A DNA stretch of 38,456 nt from JADLHS01 sp964553795 (GTDB lineage Bacteria > Verrucomicrobiota > Verrucomicrobiia > Limisphaerales > JADLHS01), in NCBI GenBank assembly GCA_964553795.1, contig CAZKMR010000040.1, positions 1 to 38,456 on the forward strand, given 5' to 3'. Both the position numbers and the translations under genes were made by a program. Below the pieces are notes generated by a model. That model was not told the DNA's origin. It did no database searches and was given only the letters and a program-made list of their open reading frames with translations. How positions within the stretch are numbered: position 1 is the first letter of the stretch; each line of letters starts with the position of its first letter. Below are positions 9,217 through 18,740 of the stretch, in pieces.

Positions 9217-11136
9217 ATGTCCACCCGTCATCGCTATCGTTTGTTGGTCGAGAACTCGAGTGATCTTCTCGCGGAGATGACGCGGGATGGGCGCATTGTG
9301 TATGTGACGCCGAATTTTGAAACGGTCTTGGGTTATCTACCGACGGAACTGATCGGTCACAGCGTTTTTGAATACGTGCATCCGGACGATCGGGCGGCGG
9401 CGCAGGAAAACTTCATTCTGCCGGAAGCTTCCTTGGTGGTCCGGTACCGCCACAAGCGCGGGCAGTGGCGCTGGCTGGAGGTGACGGGACGCGATTTCAC
9501 CACGCCCGATGGCGCCGAGCGGGGTGTGCTCATCGCGCGAGATGTGACCGCGCGGTGCGAGGCGGAGAAATCCTTGCGCAGTCGTGAACGCCATTTGCGG
9601 GCCGTGCTCGATAACGCCTTGGTGGCGGTGGTCACTGCTTCCAGCACCGGGGCGATTCTGGAATGGAACGCGCAAGCGGAACGTTTGTTTGGTTGGCGGC
9701 GTGACGAGATCATGGGGCGCGATCTGACCGAATTGCTGATTCCAAAAGCGCAGCGCGCGAAATTTGCCGCGCTGTTGCGGCGGCAGTGCAAGCCGGATCA
9801 AAGCACAGCCATGCCGCCTCCGGTGGAAATGCCGTTGCGGCAGCGCGACGGTCGGGAGATTCCGGTCGAGCTTTCCGTGACGCCCATCCCGGCGCGCGAG
9901 GGATTCGTCCATTGTGCGTTCCTCCGGGACCTGAGCGGATTGAAAGATGCCCAGGCGGCGCGGACGCAATTGGAGGTGCAGTTGTGTCAGGCGCAGAAAC
10001 TGGAAGCCGTCGGTCGGTTGGCCAGCGGCATTGCGCACGATTTCAATAACATCCTGGCAGTCATCGCCGCTAACAACGAGATGGCGCGACTCGAAGCCGG
10101 TGCGGCCCATCCGGCGACCGAGAGTCTCGGGGAAATTCAGCGCGCCTGTCAGCGCGCCACGGATTTGGTGCGACGCATTTTGACGTTCAGCCGACCGCAG
10201 GCGTTGGAACGGCGGGAATTGGAGATGCCCGCAGTGGTGCGGGAAGCCATTAAAATGTTTCGCCCGGTTTTGCCGGCAACCATCAAGATTCGGACGGTGT
10301 TCGAATCGGCCTGCCCGGCCGTTTGGGCGGACCCCTCGCAACTCACGCAAGTGTTGCTGAATCTGGCGACCAATGCGGCGCACGCCATGCGCCAGCATGG
10401 AGGAGTCTTGGAAATCGCCGTGACCGCCGAGCGCATTCAGCCGCCGCTCTTCGCCGCACATCCGGAGGCGCGGGCGGGAAATTATCTCAAGCTGAGCGTA
10501 CGCGACACGGGACACGGTATGGCGGCGGAAGTGGCGGATCGAATCTTCGAACCTTTCTTCACCACCAAACCGCCGGGGGAGGGAACGGGGCTCGGTTTAT
10601 CCGTGGTGCATGGCATTGTCAAAAGCCACGGTGGATTCATGTCGGTGACGAGCAAACCCGGACACGGTGCGACGTTCAACTTGTATTTCCCCGCATTGGC
10701 GCCGGTCGCTCCACCGCCGCCCGGCGATGCCGCCGCGCCGGTAACCGGGAATGGCGAACCGGTCTTGTTTGTCGAGGATGAAGGCACGCTTGCTGCCAGT
10801 AGTCGCCTTTTTTTGCAGCGCCTCGGTTATCGCCCCACCGTTTGTCGTGACGGCACCGAAGCGTTGACCGTTCTCCAGAACACCGCGCAACCCTTCGCTT
10901 GTATCATTTGTGATTTGAATGTGCCGGGACATACCGGCGTGGAACTGGCGCAACAAAGCCGGCGGTATCGCAAGGAAACTCCGTTCATTCTGACCAGCGG
11001 GGAGGGCTTGACTCTGAATGCCGACGCCCTCAAACGCAGCGGAGTGACGGCATTGTTGGAAAAACCCTTCACGCCTCAGGAACTCGCACAAACGCTCCGC
11101 CGGGCGATTGATCACTCCAAACATTGCTATGCGTAA
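9217..11136 (+). CDS. Soluble hybrid PAS-PAS histidine kinase with C-terminal receiver
   Basis: A 639-residue cytoplasmic protein with no membrane segment. It has PAS domains at about 5-113 and 122-240. The HisKA domain carries His274 in GIAHDFNNIL, and the HATPase domain shows the N-box near 382-391 (NLATNAAHAM), DTGHGM at 430-435 and GEGTGLGL at 454-461. A receiver follows at about 513-632, with phospho-acceptor Asp566 in IICDLNVPGHTG and Lys in LEKPFTPQEL. The GIAHDFNN signature belongs to the NtrB-like/hybrid kinases common in bacteria with many PAS sensors. It sits between two single-domain receiver genes, and its 3' end overlaps the next start by 8 bp, implying translational coupling and a small phosphorelay. 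The signal is unknown. Confidence 0.94.
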   Translation: MSTRHRYRLLVENSSDLLAEMTRDGRIVYVTPNFETVLGYLPTELIGHSVFEYVHPDDRAAAQENFILPEASLVVRYRHKRGQWRWLEVTGRDFTTPDGAERGVLIARDVTARCEAEKSLRSRERHLRAVLDNALVAVVTASSTGAILEWNAQAERLFGWRRDEIMGRDLTELLIPKAQRAKFAALLRRQCKPDQSTAMPPPVEMPLRQRDGREIPVELSVTPIPAREGFVHCAFLRDLSGLKDAQAARTQLEVQLCQAQKLEAVGRLASGIAHDFNNILAVIAANNEMARLEAGAAHPATESLGEIQRACQRATDLVRRILTFSRPQALERRELEMPAVVREAIKMFRPVLPATIKIRTVFESACPAVWADPSQLTQVLLNLATNAAHAMRQHGGVLEIAVTAERIQPPLFAAHPEARAGNYLKLSVRDTGHGMAAEVADRIFEPFFTTKPPGEGTGLGLSVVHGIVKSHGGFMSVTSKPGHGATFNLYFPALAPVAPPPPGDAAAPVTGNGEPVLFVEDEGTLAASSRLFLQRLGYRPTVCRDGTEALTVLQNTAQPFACIICDLNVPGHTGVELAQQSRRYRKETPFILTSGEGLTLNADALKRSGVTALLEKPFTPQELAQTLRRAIDHSKHCYA

Positions 11137-11518
11137 AATCCTACTCATTGATGATCATCCCGACGTGCGCGCCATGCTGCGCGAAGTGTTGAGCCAGGCG
11201 GGTCATGCCGTGGAAACAGCGGAAAATGGTCGCGCCGCCTTGCCGTTGTTGGAGCGGGACACGTTCGATCTCGTCATCACGGACATGCTCATGCCCGAGA
11301 TGGACGGTGTGCAATTAATTCAAGCGGCGCGCCGCCTCGTGCCGTCCGTGCCCATTCTCGCCATTTCGGCGGGTGGTATGACGTCCGCCCAGGTCTTGCT
11401 GAACCTGTCCCGCCATCTCGGCGCCGGTCAGGTGTTACCCAAACCGTTCACTCCGGCAGAACTACTCCAAGTCGTGAATCGGGCGTTGCAGCAGACCTCC
11501 GCTCCGGAGCGCGCATGA
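11129..11518 (+). CDS. Single-domain response regulator (receiver only)
   Basis: The product is 129 residues, a complete receiver with D8-D9 in LLIDDHPD, phospho-acceptor Asp52 in LVITDMLMPEMDG and Lys in VLPKPFTPAEL. I chose ATG 11129 because the receiver fold begins directly after it. This start overlaps the end of the hybrid kinase gene by 8 bp. It has no output domain, so it probably passes phosphate on or works by binding another protein. It is the last gene of the signalling block; 245 bp of non-coding DNA with a strong palindrome follow before the xylan genes. Confidence 0.92.
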   Translation: MRKILLIDDHPDVRAMLREVLSQAGHAVETAENGRAALPLLERDTFDLVITDMLMPEMDGVQLIQAARRLVPSVPILAISAGGMTSAQVLLNLSRHLGAGQVLPKPFTPAELLQVVNRALQQTSAPERA

Positions 11519-11626
11519 TTTTTGATGCGGAAATCGTCAATGCGTCCGTTGAACAGGGGGCCGCGTTGTACATGCTCTTGCCGAAATAACAGAACTCCAC
11601 GCGGGGCTCGGTCGCGCCGGCCAGTC

Positions 11627-11650
11627 GAAATACGACAATTGTCGTATTTC
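11627..11650. promoter_or_regulatory. Perfect 24-bp palindrome, candidate operator of the GH30-GH98 unit
   Basis: A fully symmetrical 24-bp element lies 113 bp before the GH30 start codon. Its 16-bp core (11631-11646) is TACGACA-AT-TGTCGTA, extended on each side by GAAA/TTTC. The same core recurs at 21689-21704 before the GH43 operon. The even-numbered symmetry without a loop is typical of a dimeric repressor or activator site and not of a terminator hairpin. The rest of 11519-11763 holds a short inverted repeat (CGAGCC/GGCTCG, 11716-11732) and GGAG 10 bases before the GH30 start. Confidence 0.7.
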
Positions 11651-11763
11651 CCGCGCGGCAGGCTTCCTCCAATCTCTTGCGATTCCCCGGTGTGGCCTGC
11701 TGCTGCGTCAGTTACCGAGCCGCTTTGGCTCGCCCACTTGAATCATACCGGAGATCATCGTAA

Positions 11764-14700
11764 ATGAATGGAAACATCATGATTTTGAAGCGGCATACTC
11801 TGGAGAGGTCGTGCGGCGTTGCGACAAAAGTAATGTGCGGTTTGCTCCTCGTGGCATTAGCGGCTCATCAAGCCGCGTTGGCCGCTTCGATCACGCTGGA
11901 GGCGGAGGCGGGCGCGCTCGGGGCGGATTGGGCGGTGAGCAACAGCAGCAGTCCCGCGTACATCACCATCACAACTCCGGGCGCGGGCGGGAATCCCGGC
12001 AGTGCCGCGCGCGTGGCGACTTACAACGTCAATTTCCCCGCGGCGGGAACGTACGAACTTTACGCGCGCGTCCGCGTCGGTCCGGCGGCGTTCGACGACG
12101 ACAGTTTGTTTTACGCAAACGGCTTTGGAACAAAGTCGCCGACGGCGGATGGCGATTGGATCACCGTCAATGGATTGGCTGCCTCCGGATTTACTGCCCC
12201 CGGTAATCTCGTGGCAGGCGTGGGCGCGGCGGGCAGTCAGGTTTGGAAGTGGGTGAATCTTTCGCAGATGACCAACGGAGGCGGCAGCGAAACTCCGATC
12301 ACGTTCACCGTGCCGGCGGGCAACCTGACGCAGACTTTTCAAATCGGCGCGCGGGAAAATGGATTGGACATTGATAAGCTTTTGTTCGGTACGGCGGGGT
12401 ATCAATTTACCGTGGCCGACTTGGATGCAGGCGGTCCGGGAACGGTGCCGACGCCCACGGTGACGATCAATCTGACGAATCAGTTTCAGATCATCGAAGG
12501 GTTTGGCGGTGCGATTTGTTTCTATAACGGCTGGTTTCGCGCGCATCCGTTCAAGGAGGAAATTTATCAGCATGCTTTCGCGGGGTTGAATCTCTCGATG
12601 CTGCGGCTCGGAAATTGGTTTCGCTATCAGGGGACGCCCAATTTCGATCCGGACGCGCCGGAGTTTGTGCAGCGCGCGAATCAACTGCTGGGCCGGCCCG
12701 TGCAAATCCTGATGAGCTCATGGGCGCCGCCGGCGTTTCTGAAAAGCAACGGTCGAGTGGACGACGGCGGGACGCTGGTCTGGACCAACGGCGGCTTCGC
12801 CTACAATGAATTCGCGCAATACTGGTACGACTCGCTGGTGGCGTATCGCAACATCGGGGTGTCGCCGACCTGGATCAGCATTCAAAACGAGCCGGATTGG
12901 GAAGCGAGTTACGATTCGTGCATTTTCCGGCCAACGGAAGGAATGTACAATGGCACGAACTGGGCCGGTTATTCCAATGCGCTGTCGGCCACCTATCTCA
13001 AGGTGCAGACGCTGCCCAATCCGCCCAAGTTCATCGGGCCCGAGCCGGTAGGCATTGGTTACAACGTTCCGCAGAATTACGCGGCGACGATGAATCCGAA
13101 TCACTTCGACGGATTCGGCTATCATCTTTACCACGGCAGCACGGATGGTTCGGCGAACGGTTATGTCAATGCCTTGCGGGCCACGACGAATCTGTTTCCG
13201 AACAAGCCGAGGTACATGACGGAGTTCGGCGTCTCGAACATGATTGAATCCGCGACGCTCATTCACAACTGCGTGGTGGAAGGGCGGGCCAGCGGTTACA
13301 ACCATTGGAGCCTTATCTGGCCGTGGGATGGCAACGGACTCGTACAGATTGAATTTCCGTGGAATCAAGCGCAGTGGACCAACGCTCCGCCCGGCACGCC
13401 GACGCAATCCAAGGGTTACTGGCTCTCGCCGAGCTATTGGTCCATGAAACATTTTTCCTATTACATTACGCCCGGCAGTCGGCGCGTTGCCGCAAGTAGC
13501 ACCGATGCCAATGTGAAAGTGTCGGCTTATCTGTCGCCGGATAATTTGCGGCTCGTGACGGTATTGATTAATCGCAGTCCCGCCGCGACCGCGACGATGG
13601 ATTTCGACTTCGCTTCGTTCCCGGCCACGTCGTCGAGTGTTTATCAAACGGCCGGGACGAATCAATTCAAGTTCATGGGCGAGGTCGGTTCGCAACTGGT
13701 ACTGCCGCCGGAGTCGCTGACCACGGTGGTGGTGGACAAATTTGTGCCCGTCGGGCCGGCGGGAAATCCGTCGCCCGTGGTGAATGCCACCGCCGTGCCG
13801 CTGAACGAAAATTTAACTTGGTCGGCGGGCAGCAACGCCTTGACGCGCGTGCTTTATCTGGGGACGAGTTCCAACGCCGTCGCTCAGGCCACGGTGGCGT
13901 CGCCGGAATTCCGGGGCGTCCTCACCAACACCACGTTTGCGCCCGCGTTGTTCGGCAGCACGACTTATTTCTGGCGCGTGGATGAAATCGCGGGCGGGAA
14001 TACGAACACCGGGCCGGTGTGGAATTTCAGCACGGTTCCCGTGCCGGTGTTGGCGCATCGCTACAGCTTTAGCGAAGCCGGCGGAATCAGCGTGGCGGAT
14101 TCGGTCGGCGGTCCGGCGTGGAACGGGACGGTTTTCAACGGCGGCACTTTGGGCGCCGGCCAACTGACGCTTGCTTCCGCTTCATCACAATACGTCAACC
14201 TACCGCCCGGCATCGTCAGTACGTTGAGCAACTTCACGATCACCGCCTGGGTGCAGCTAAATTCCACTGCCAACTGGGCGCGCATTTTTGATTTTGGCAA
14301 CAACACCACGCGCTACATGTTCCTCACGCCGCAGAACGGCTCAAACTCGCGGTTGCGCTTCGGCATCACCACCAACAGCGCGGGCGGCGAGCAACAAATC
14401 ACCGGGCCGACTGCGCTAACCGTTGGCGTCTGGCAGCATGTTGCCGTGACGCTCAACGGCAACACGGGCATTCTTTATCTCAACGGCGTGGCGCAGGGAA
14501 CGAACGCCGGAATGACGCTTCGGCCCGCCACGCTCGGCAGCACGGTGAACAATTACTTGGGCCGTTCGCAATGGTCCGATCCCTACTTCAACGGAAGCAT
14601 CGATGAGTTTCGCATTTACAGCGTGGCCCATTCGGCGACCGAGATTGCCGCCATGCATGCGCTGGGGCCGAATCAACTCTTGAGCACGGAAAGTCCAGCG

Positions 14701-14907
14701 CTGGCGATGGTGGCCGCGCCCACCAGTCTGACGTTGACGTGGCCGCTGGCGAATGCCGGATACACCGTCCAATCGCGCACCAATCTGGTGCTCGGCAATT
14801 GGGTGAATGTCCCTTCACCCGCGCCACAAATCAGCGGCGGGCAATGGCAAGTGACGTTGCCAGTTTCTCCGACCGCGCCAGCGACTTTTTATCGGCTGTT
14901 CAAGTAG
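11764..14907 (+). CDS. Secreted multimodular GH30 endo-xylanase/glucuronoxylanase-like enzyme
   Basis: A 1047-residue exported protein with a signal peptide ending near residue 41 (LLLVALAAHQAALA). Residues 43-210 form a beta-sandwich carbohydrate-binding-like module. The GH30 catalytic part spans about 238-665, opening with FQIIEGFGGA. The predicted acid/base is Glu376 in ISIQNEPDW and the nucleophile is Glu487 in RYMTEFGV. An FN3-like linker domain lies at about 672-765 and a LamG/concanavalin-like domain at about 770-975, starting AHRYSFSEAGG. The end (980-1047) is the short module with YTVQSRTNL and FYRLF seen in many verrucomicrobial secreted proteins. GH30 enzymes of this type cut glucuronoxylan or xylan backbones; the exact substrate is inferred from context. 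ATG 11764 is supported by GGAG upstream; 11779 is an alternative. GH98 follows after 54 bp. Confidence 0.9.
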   Translation: MNGNIMILKRHTLERSCGVATKVMCGLLLVALAAHQAALAASITLEAEAGALGADWAVSNSSSPAYITITTPGAGGNPGSAARVATYNVNFPAAGTYELYARVRVGPAAFDDDSLFYANGFGTKSPTADGDWITVNGLAASGFTAPGNLVAGVGAAGSQVWKWVNLSQMTNGGGSETPITFTVPAGNLTQTFQIGARENGLDIDKLLFGTAGYQFTVADLDAGGPGTVPTPTVTINLTNQFQIIEGFGGAICFYNGWFRAHPFKEEIYQHAFAGLNLSMLRLGNWFRYQGTPNFDPDAPEFVQRANQLLGRPVQILMSSWAPPAFLKSNGRVDDGGTLVWTNGGFAYNEFAQYWYDSLVAYRNIGVSPTWISIQNEPDWEASYDSCIFRPTEGMYNGTNWAGYSNALSATYLKVQTLPNPPKFIGPEPVGIGYNVPQNYAATMNPNHFDGFGYHLYHGSTDGSANGYVNALRATTNLFPNKPRYMTEFGVSNMIESATLIHNCVVEGRASGYNHWSLIWPWDGNGLVQIEFPWNQAQWTNAPPGTPTQSKGYWLSPSYWSMKHFSYYITPGSRRVAASSTDANVKVSAYLSPDNLRLVTVLINRSPAATATMDFDFASFPATSSSVYQTAGTNQFKFMGEVGSQLVLPPESLTTVVVDKFVPVGPAGNPSPVVNATAVPLNENLTWSAGSNALTRVLYLGTSSNAVAQATVASPEFRGVLTNTTFAPALFGSTTYFWRVDEIAGGNTNTGPVWNFSTVPVPVLAHRYSFSEAGGISVADSVGGPAWNGTVFNGGTLGAGQLTLASASSQYVNLPPGIVSTLSNFTITAWVQLNSTANWARIFDFGNNTTRYMFLTPQNGSNSRLRFGITTNSAGGEQQITGPTALTVGVWQHVAVTLNGNTGILYLNGVAQGTNAGMTLRPATLGSTVNNYLGRSQWSDPYFNGSIDEFRIYSVAHSATEIAAMHALGPNQLLSTESPALAMVAAPTSLTLTWPLANAGYTVQSRTNLVLGNWVNVPSPAPQISGGQWQVTLPVSPTAPATFYRLFK

Positions 14908-14961
14908 GCAGGCGGCGACAGAGCCTCGATTGCGGCGGAAAGTATTACGTTTGGAATATTC

Positions 14962-17900
14962 ATGATGAATCCGAGTCTCCAACTTCGAGCCTTGTTGAGC
15001 GGCCTCATGCTGGCGGCATTTGTTTCGGTCTCAGCTCAATCGTTAAAGGTGGATTTCAACGGCGCGTCGGCGCAAACGGTGGCGGGTTTCCAGGCGTACA
15101 CCGCGCAGCATGAAGTGGCCGGCACGTTTGGACCGCGAAGTTTCAGTGCGTTCGGGACCAACATCACCGTGACTCCCACGTGGACGGGCGCGCCCGCCAC
15201 CAACACCGCGCAACAGGCCATCGTGCGCGGATCGTTCAATGGTTATTCCACCAACGCCGCCGATCACCCGGAACTCATGATCGACTGGATCGGCACGGAT
15301 CAACGCGAAAATCCCGGCGATCCGATGACATTGACGATCAGCGGCCTGCCGGCGGGAACGTATGGCTGGCTTTCCTATCATCACGATACGCAGGATCAGC
15401 AGGGGCGATTCAGCGTGACGGTGAATGACGCGGCGGGTTCGGCGACGACATCGGGGTTGCAGATTTCGAGCACGCTCGCTCACGCCAAGACCAACCTGGC
15501 TCAAGCGACGAAATTCACCGCGGCGATTACCTCTGATGGCATCAATCCGGTCAGCCTGATCTGGGAGGCCACCGATGCGCCGAGTTTCAACACGATGTTT
15601 GTGATGAATGGATTTGAGCTGACCAATTCAGTGGCCGTGGCCCCGCAGCAGACGAATGCCGCGCTGCGGCGTCCCATTTCGCCGCAACAACCCATGTGGC
15701 TTGTTCACATTGATACGTGGAATTACGCCGATCCGCAGAAGATCATTGATTTGATTCCGCCGGACATTCGTCCGTTTGTGGTGCTGAACCTTTCGATGTC
15801 CATCAGCCACACCGTGTCGAACAGTCAATTCCGCGTGGCCGAGTACGGTTACGAAATCCTCAAATCCTGGATGACCATCTGCGCGCAGAACCGCATGTGG
15901 ACGATGATTCAGCAATCCAGCGGGGGCTTTCAGCATTTCTCCGACTTCGATCTGTCGGTGTATGAAGAATTTTTTCGCGAATATCCGAACTTGATTGGCT
16001 TCAACTACGCGGAGCAGTTCTGGGGCTATGACGACCCGAATGATCCGCTGTCGCCGGCGTGGCCGGATCGCATTACGCACTTCGCCAATCTGCTCGGGCT
16101 CTGCAACAAGTATGGCGGTTATCTGGTGGTGAGTTGGTGTGGCAATCAGTGGTCGCCGAACATCAACCCGATTGCGATGTTGAAACGCAATTCCGCTTTT
16201 GCCGCGGCGTGCCGGACCTACACCCAGAACTACATCCTCTGCGAGAAATACACGCAACAGTCCTATATCTCCGACATGGAAAGTCTGTGCCTCGGCGCGT
16301 ATCTATCGGGTTACAGCGGCCAGTATGGGATTCGTTATGATGAAACCGGTTGGACGGATGCGAACGGCGATCATGCCAACTTCACGCTGGCCTCCGGCAT
16401 CGCCGCGCATCTCGAGCATATCATGTTGACCGGGCAAACAGTGATTGACGGGCCGGAATTGATTTGGCGCGAGTGTTTCCGGGAACTCAGTTCCGGCGCG
16501 ACCTCAAACAGTTACACCATGCGGCGGTGGGACACGTATCCGCAGTTCGGGAACATCAGCGTGGATATTTTCCGCAAGGTCCTGGATGGCACAGTGCGCA
16601 TTCCCAGCCGGCAGGAAGTGATTGATCGGACCAAGGTCGTAATCATCAACAACGTCAATTCCGGCAGCGCGGACACCATTTACAGTTCACCCGAAACGTT
16701 GTTCGAAGGTCTGTATCGCATGGACGGGGACGGCAATCTTCGCGACAACAAAACGCTCTACAAGAAAACCGGACGTTACCCGACCATTCCGACCGTCTAT
16801 CAACTGAATGACGCAGTCGCGAATTCATTTCCAGTGAAGGTCAATCGCTCGGCCTACGGGACGCGTTGGCCGAGTATCGCGACGAAGACGAATGAATTCA
16901 ACGCGCTCTTCCCGCAGGAATACACGGGCGACATCTATGCTGGACGCCACGAGAACGGCTGGGTGATTTACAACCCGTTCAAGACCGGACAGACGGCCAC
17001 CGGGGTCATTCCGTTTCAATACAACACCTGCGACAGCGTCGCGTTGTCCCTGTCGCGATACACCGCTGGCGTGATGAAGGAATCCGCCACGAACGTGACG
17101 TTCTACCTGGGCAATTTCGACAACACGCTCACGCCGGGCTTGAAGACCAACATCATTACGATTCATGGCAGCTCGGTGGAGCCGACCTATTCCTACACGG
17201 ATCGCGGCAATGCGCAGGCCAGTGTCTTGAGCAAAACATGGGTGGGCGGAGTGTTCACGTTGACGGTGCGGCACAATGGTCCGCTCGATATCGTGGTGAA
17301 TTGTGCCGGCACGGCGACCGGGCGGTTGACCGCTTACACACCTGCCGTAATTACGCCGCCGCAGCCGCCGCTGCTTTACCCCGGCCCACTCCAGTTTGAG
17401 GCGGAGTGTTTTGATTATCGGAACATCGCGGGTGTAGTGGCGAGCGGATGGGATCAGCCCGTGCGCAATTATCGGGGCCAAGGTTACCTGCGGTTTGGCA
17501 CCAGCTCAGCAGCGGCCGTGCGCGATGCGGTCACGGTGCTGAAGACCGGAACGTATCGGCTGGAGACGCGGTATTCCGTGGAAGGCGGGAATCGGGGCGG
17601 CATTGACCTTTATGTGAACGGCGTGCGGATTTCAGAAATGGTGTTCCCGCAAACGCCATCGTTCAGCGATTGGGCGATCCACAGTCAATTGATTCCGCTC
17701 AACGCCGGCGGAAACACCATCGAGTTGCGCGCTACCACCACGGGTCCGCGAACGATCTATTTCGACAGCATCAGAGTAGTGCCCACCGCGTACGGCGATG
17801 GTCTGGTCATCCAGGAAAACCAGTCGGGCTTTGACCGGGTGGACGGCACGATTGACAATACTCATCCCGGCTTTACGGGAAGCGGATATGTCAACACCGC

Positions 17901-18699
17901 CAACACCAACGGCGCGAGCGTTTATTGGAACACCTGGTTCGATGCCTCCGTGATCAAGGCATTCACGTTCCGCTATGCCAGCACGAACGACCGCACCGCC
18001 AATCTGATCATCAACGGCGTGGACGTGGCGGCCAAAGTGTTGTTCCCGTCCACCGGATCTTATTCCACGTGGCAATATGTCACGGTGTACGCCAACGTCG
18101 CTCCCGGCGCGGCCGAAGTAAAATTGCAGGCCACCTCCGGCGCGGGTCTGCCTAACATTGATTCCGTGGAATTGATCGGCGGCGGGCCGGAGAACGCAGC
18201 GCCCACGCTGGCGGCGATTGCGAACCAGACAATCGGCGCGGGGATGATCTTGAGCATCACCAATTCCGCGTTGGACGGCGATGTCCCGGCGCAAACTCTG
18301 ACCTACAGTTTGTTGGTCGCCCCGACCAACGCCACGCTCAACGCCGGCAATGGCGTGCTCACCTGGCGACCTTTGGTGACGCAAGCCGGTTCCGTCAATC
18401 CCTTCAGCGTGATGGTTGCCGATAACGGGACGCCGAGTCTGAGCGCGACGCAAAGCTTCCTCGTGACGGTGACGAATCTGGCGTTGCCGCAACTCACGTC
18501 AACGTTCAGCGATGGCACTTTGGTTTTGCAGGTCGATGGCGCGAGCGGGCCGGATTATCAGATTCAATCCTCGACCAATCTCATCGATTGGAGCGTCCGC
18601 TTTACCACCAACTCACCGCCGCTGCCGTTCATCTGGAGCAATACGAACGCAGAGCTGCCGATGGACTTTTTCCGCGTGCGCGCGGGGCCGCCGTTTTGA
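14962..18699 (+). CDS. Secreted multimodular GH98 endo-glycosidase, probably xylanase
   Basis: A 1245-residue exported protein with a signal peptide to about residue 25 (MLAAFVSVSAQ). Residues 28-220 form an N-terminal beta-rich domain. A GH98-like catalytic region follows at about 236-800, starting RRPISPQQPMWLVHIDTWNY and including NLIGFNYAEQFWGYDD, where Glu351 is a candidate catalytic acid. Two carbohydrate-binding-like modules lie at about 810-945 (begins LQFEAECFDY) and 950-1080. A cadherin/He_PIG-like Ig domain spans about 1085-1170, and the same class of terminal module as in the GH30 protein ends the chain (YQIQSSTNL). Characterised GH98 members are blood-group endo-galactosidases and endo-xylanases acting on highly decorated glucuronoarabinoxylan. 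The neighbours favour the latter. It likely shares a transcript with the GH30 gene. Confidence 0.82.
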   Translation: MMNPSLQLRALLSGLMLAAFVSVSAQSLKVDFNGASAQTVAGFQAYTAQHEVAGTFGPRSFSAFGTNITVTPTWTGAPATNTAQQAIVRGSFNGYSTNAADHPELMIDWIGTDQRENPGDPMTLTISGLPAGTYGWLSYHHDTQDQQGRFSVTVNDAAGSATTSGLQISSTLAHAKTNLAQATKFTAAITSDGINPVSLIWEATDAPSFNTMFVMNGFELTNSVAVAPQQTNAALRRPISPQQPMWLVHIDTWNYADPQKIIDLIPPDIRPFVVLNLSMSISHTVSNSQFRVAEYGYEILKSWMTICAQNRMWTMIQQSSGGFQHFSDFDLSVYEEFFREYPNLIGFNYAEQFWGYDDPNDPLSPAWPDRITHFANLLGLCNKYGGYLVVSWCGNQWSPNINPIAMLKRNSAFAAACRTYTQNYILCEKYTQQSYISDMESLCLGAYLSGYSGQYGIRYDETGWTDANGDHANFTLASGIAAHLEHIMLTGQTVIDGPELIWRECFRELSSGATSNSYTMRRWDTYPQFGNISVDIFRKVLDGTVRIPSRQEVIDRTKVVIINNVNSGSADTIYSSPETLFEGLYRMDGDGNLRDNKTLYKKTGRYPTIPTVYQLNDAVANSFPVKVNRSAYGTRWPSIATKTNEFNALFPQEYTGDIYAGRHENGWVIYNPFKTGQTATGVIPFQYNTCDSVALSLSRYTAGVMKESATNVTFYLGNFDNTLTPGLKTNIITIHGSSVEPTYSYTDRGNAQASVLSKTWVGGVFTLTVRHNGPLDIVVNCAGTATGRLTAYTPAVITPPQPPLLYPGPLQFEAECFDYRNIAGVVASGWDQPVRNYRGQGYLRFGTSSAAAVRDAVTVLKTGTYRLETRYSVEGGNRGGIDLYVNGVRISEMVFPQTPSFSDWAIHSQLIPLNAGGNTIELRATTTGPRTIYFDSIRVVPTAYGDGLVIQENQSGFDRVDGTIDNTHPGFTGSGYVNTANTNGASVYWNTWFDASVIKAFTFRYASTNDRTANLIINGVDVAAKVLFPSTGSYSTWQYVTVYANVAPGAAEVKLQATSGAGLPNIDSVELIGGGPENAAPTLAAIANQTIGAGMILSITNSALDGDVPAQTLTYSLLVAPTNATLNAGNGVLTWRPLVTQAGSVNPFSVMVADNGTPSLSATQSFLVTVTNLALPQLTSTFSDGTLVLQVDGASGPDYQIQSSTNLIDWSVRFTTNSPPLPFIWSNTNAELPMDFFRVRAGPPF

Positions 18700-18740
18700 T
18701 TGGTGATTTGGCGTGCGATTCACCAAGGCTGTGTCGTTGC

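Noticed and set aside
11716..11732. Short inverted repeat CGAGCC-N5-GGCTCG before GH30
   Set aside because: Only 6-bp arms, common by chance in GC-rich DNA, and no T-run; it is not strong enough for a terminator or riboswitch call.
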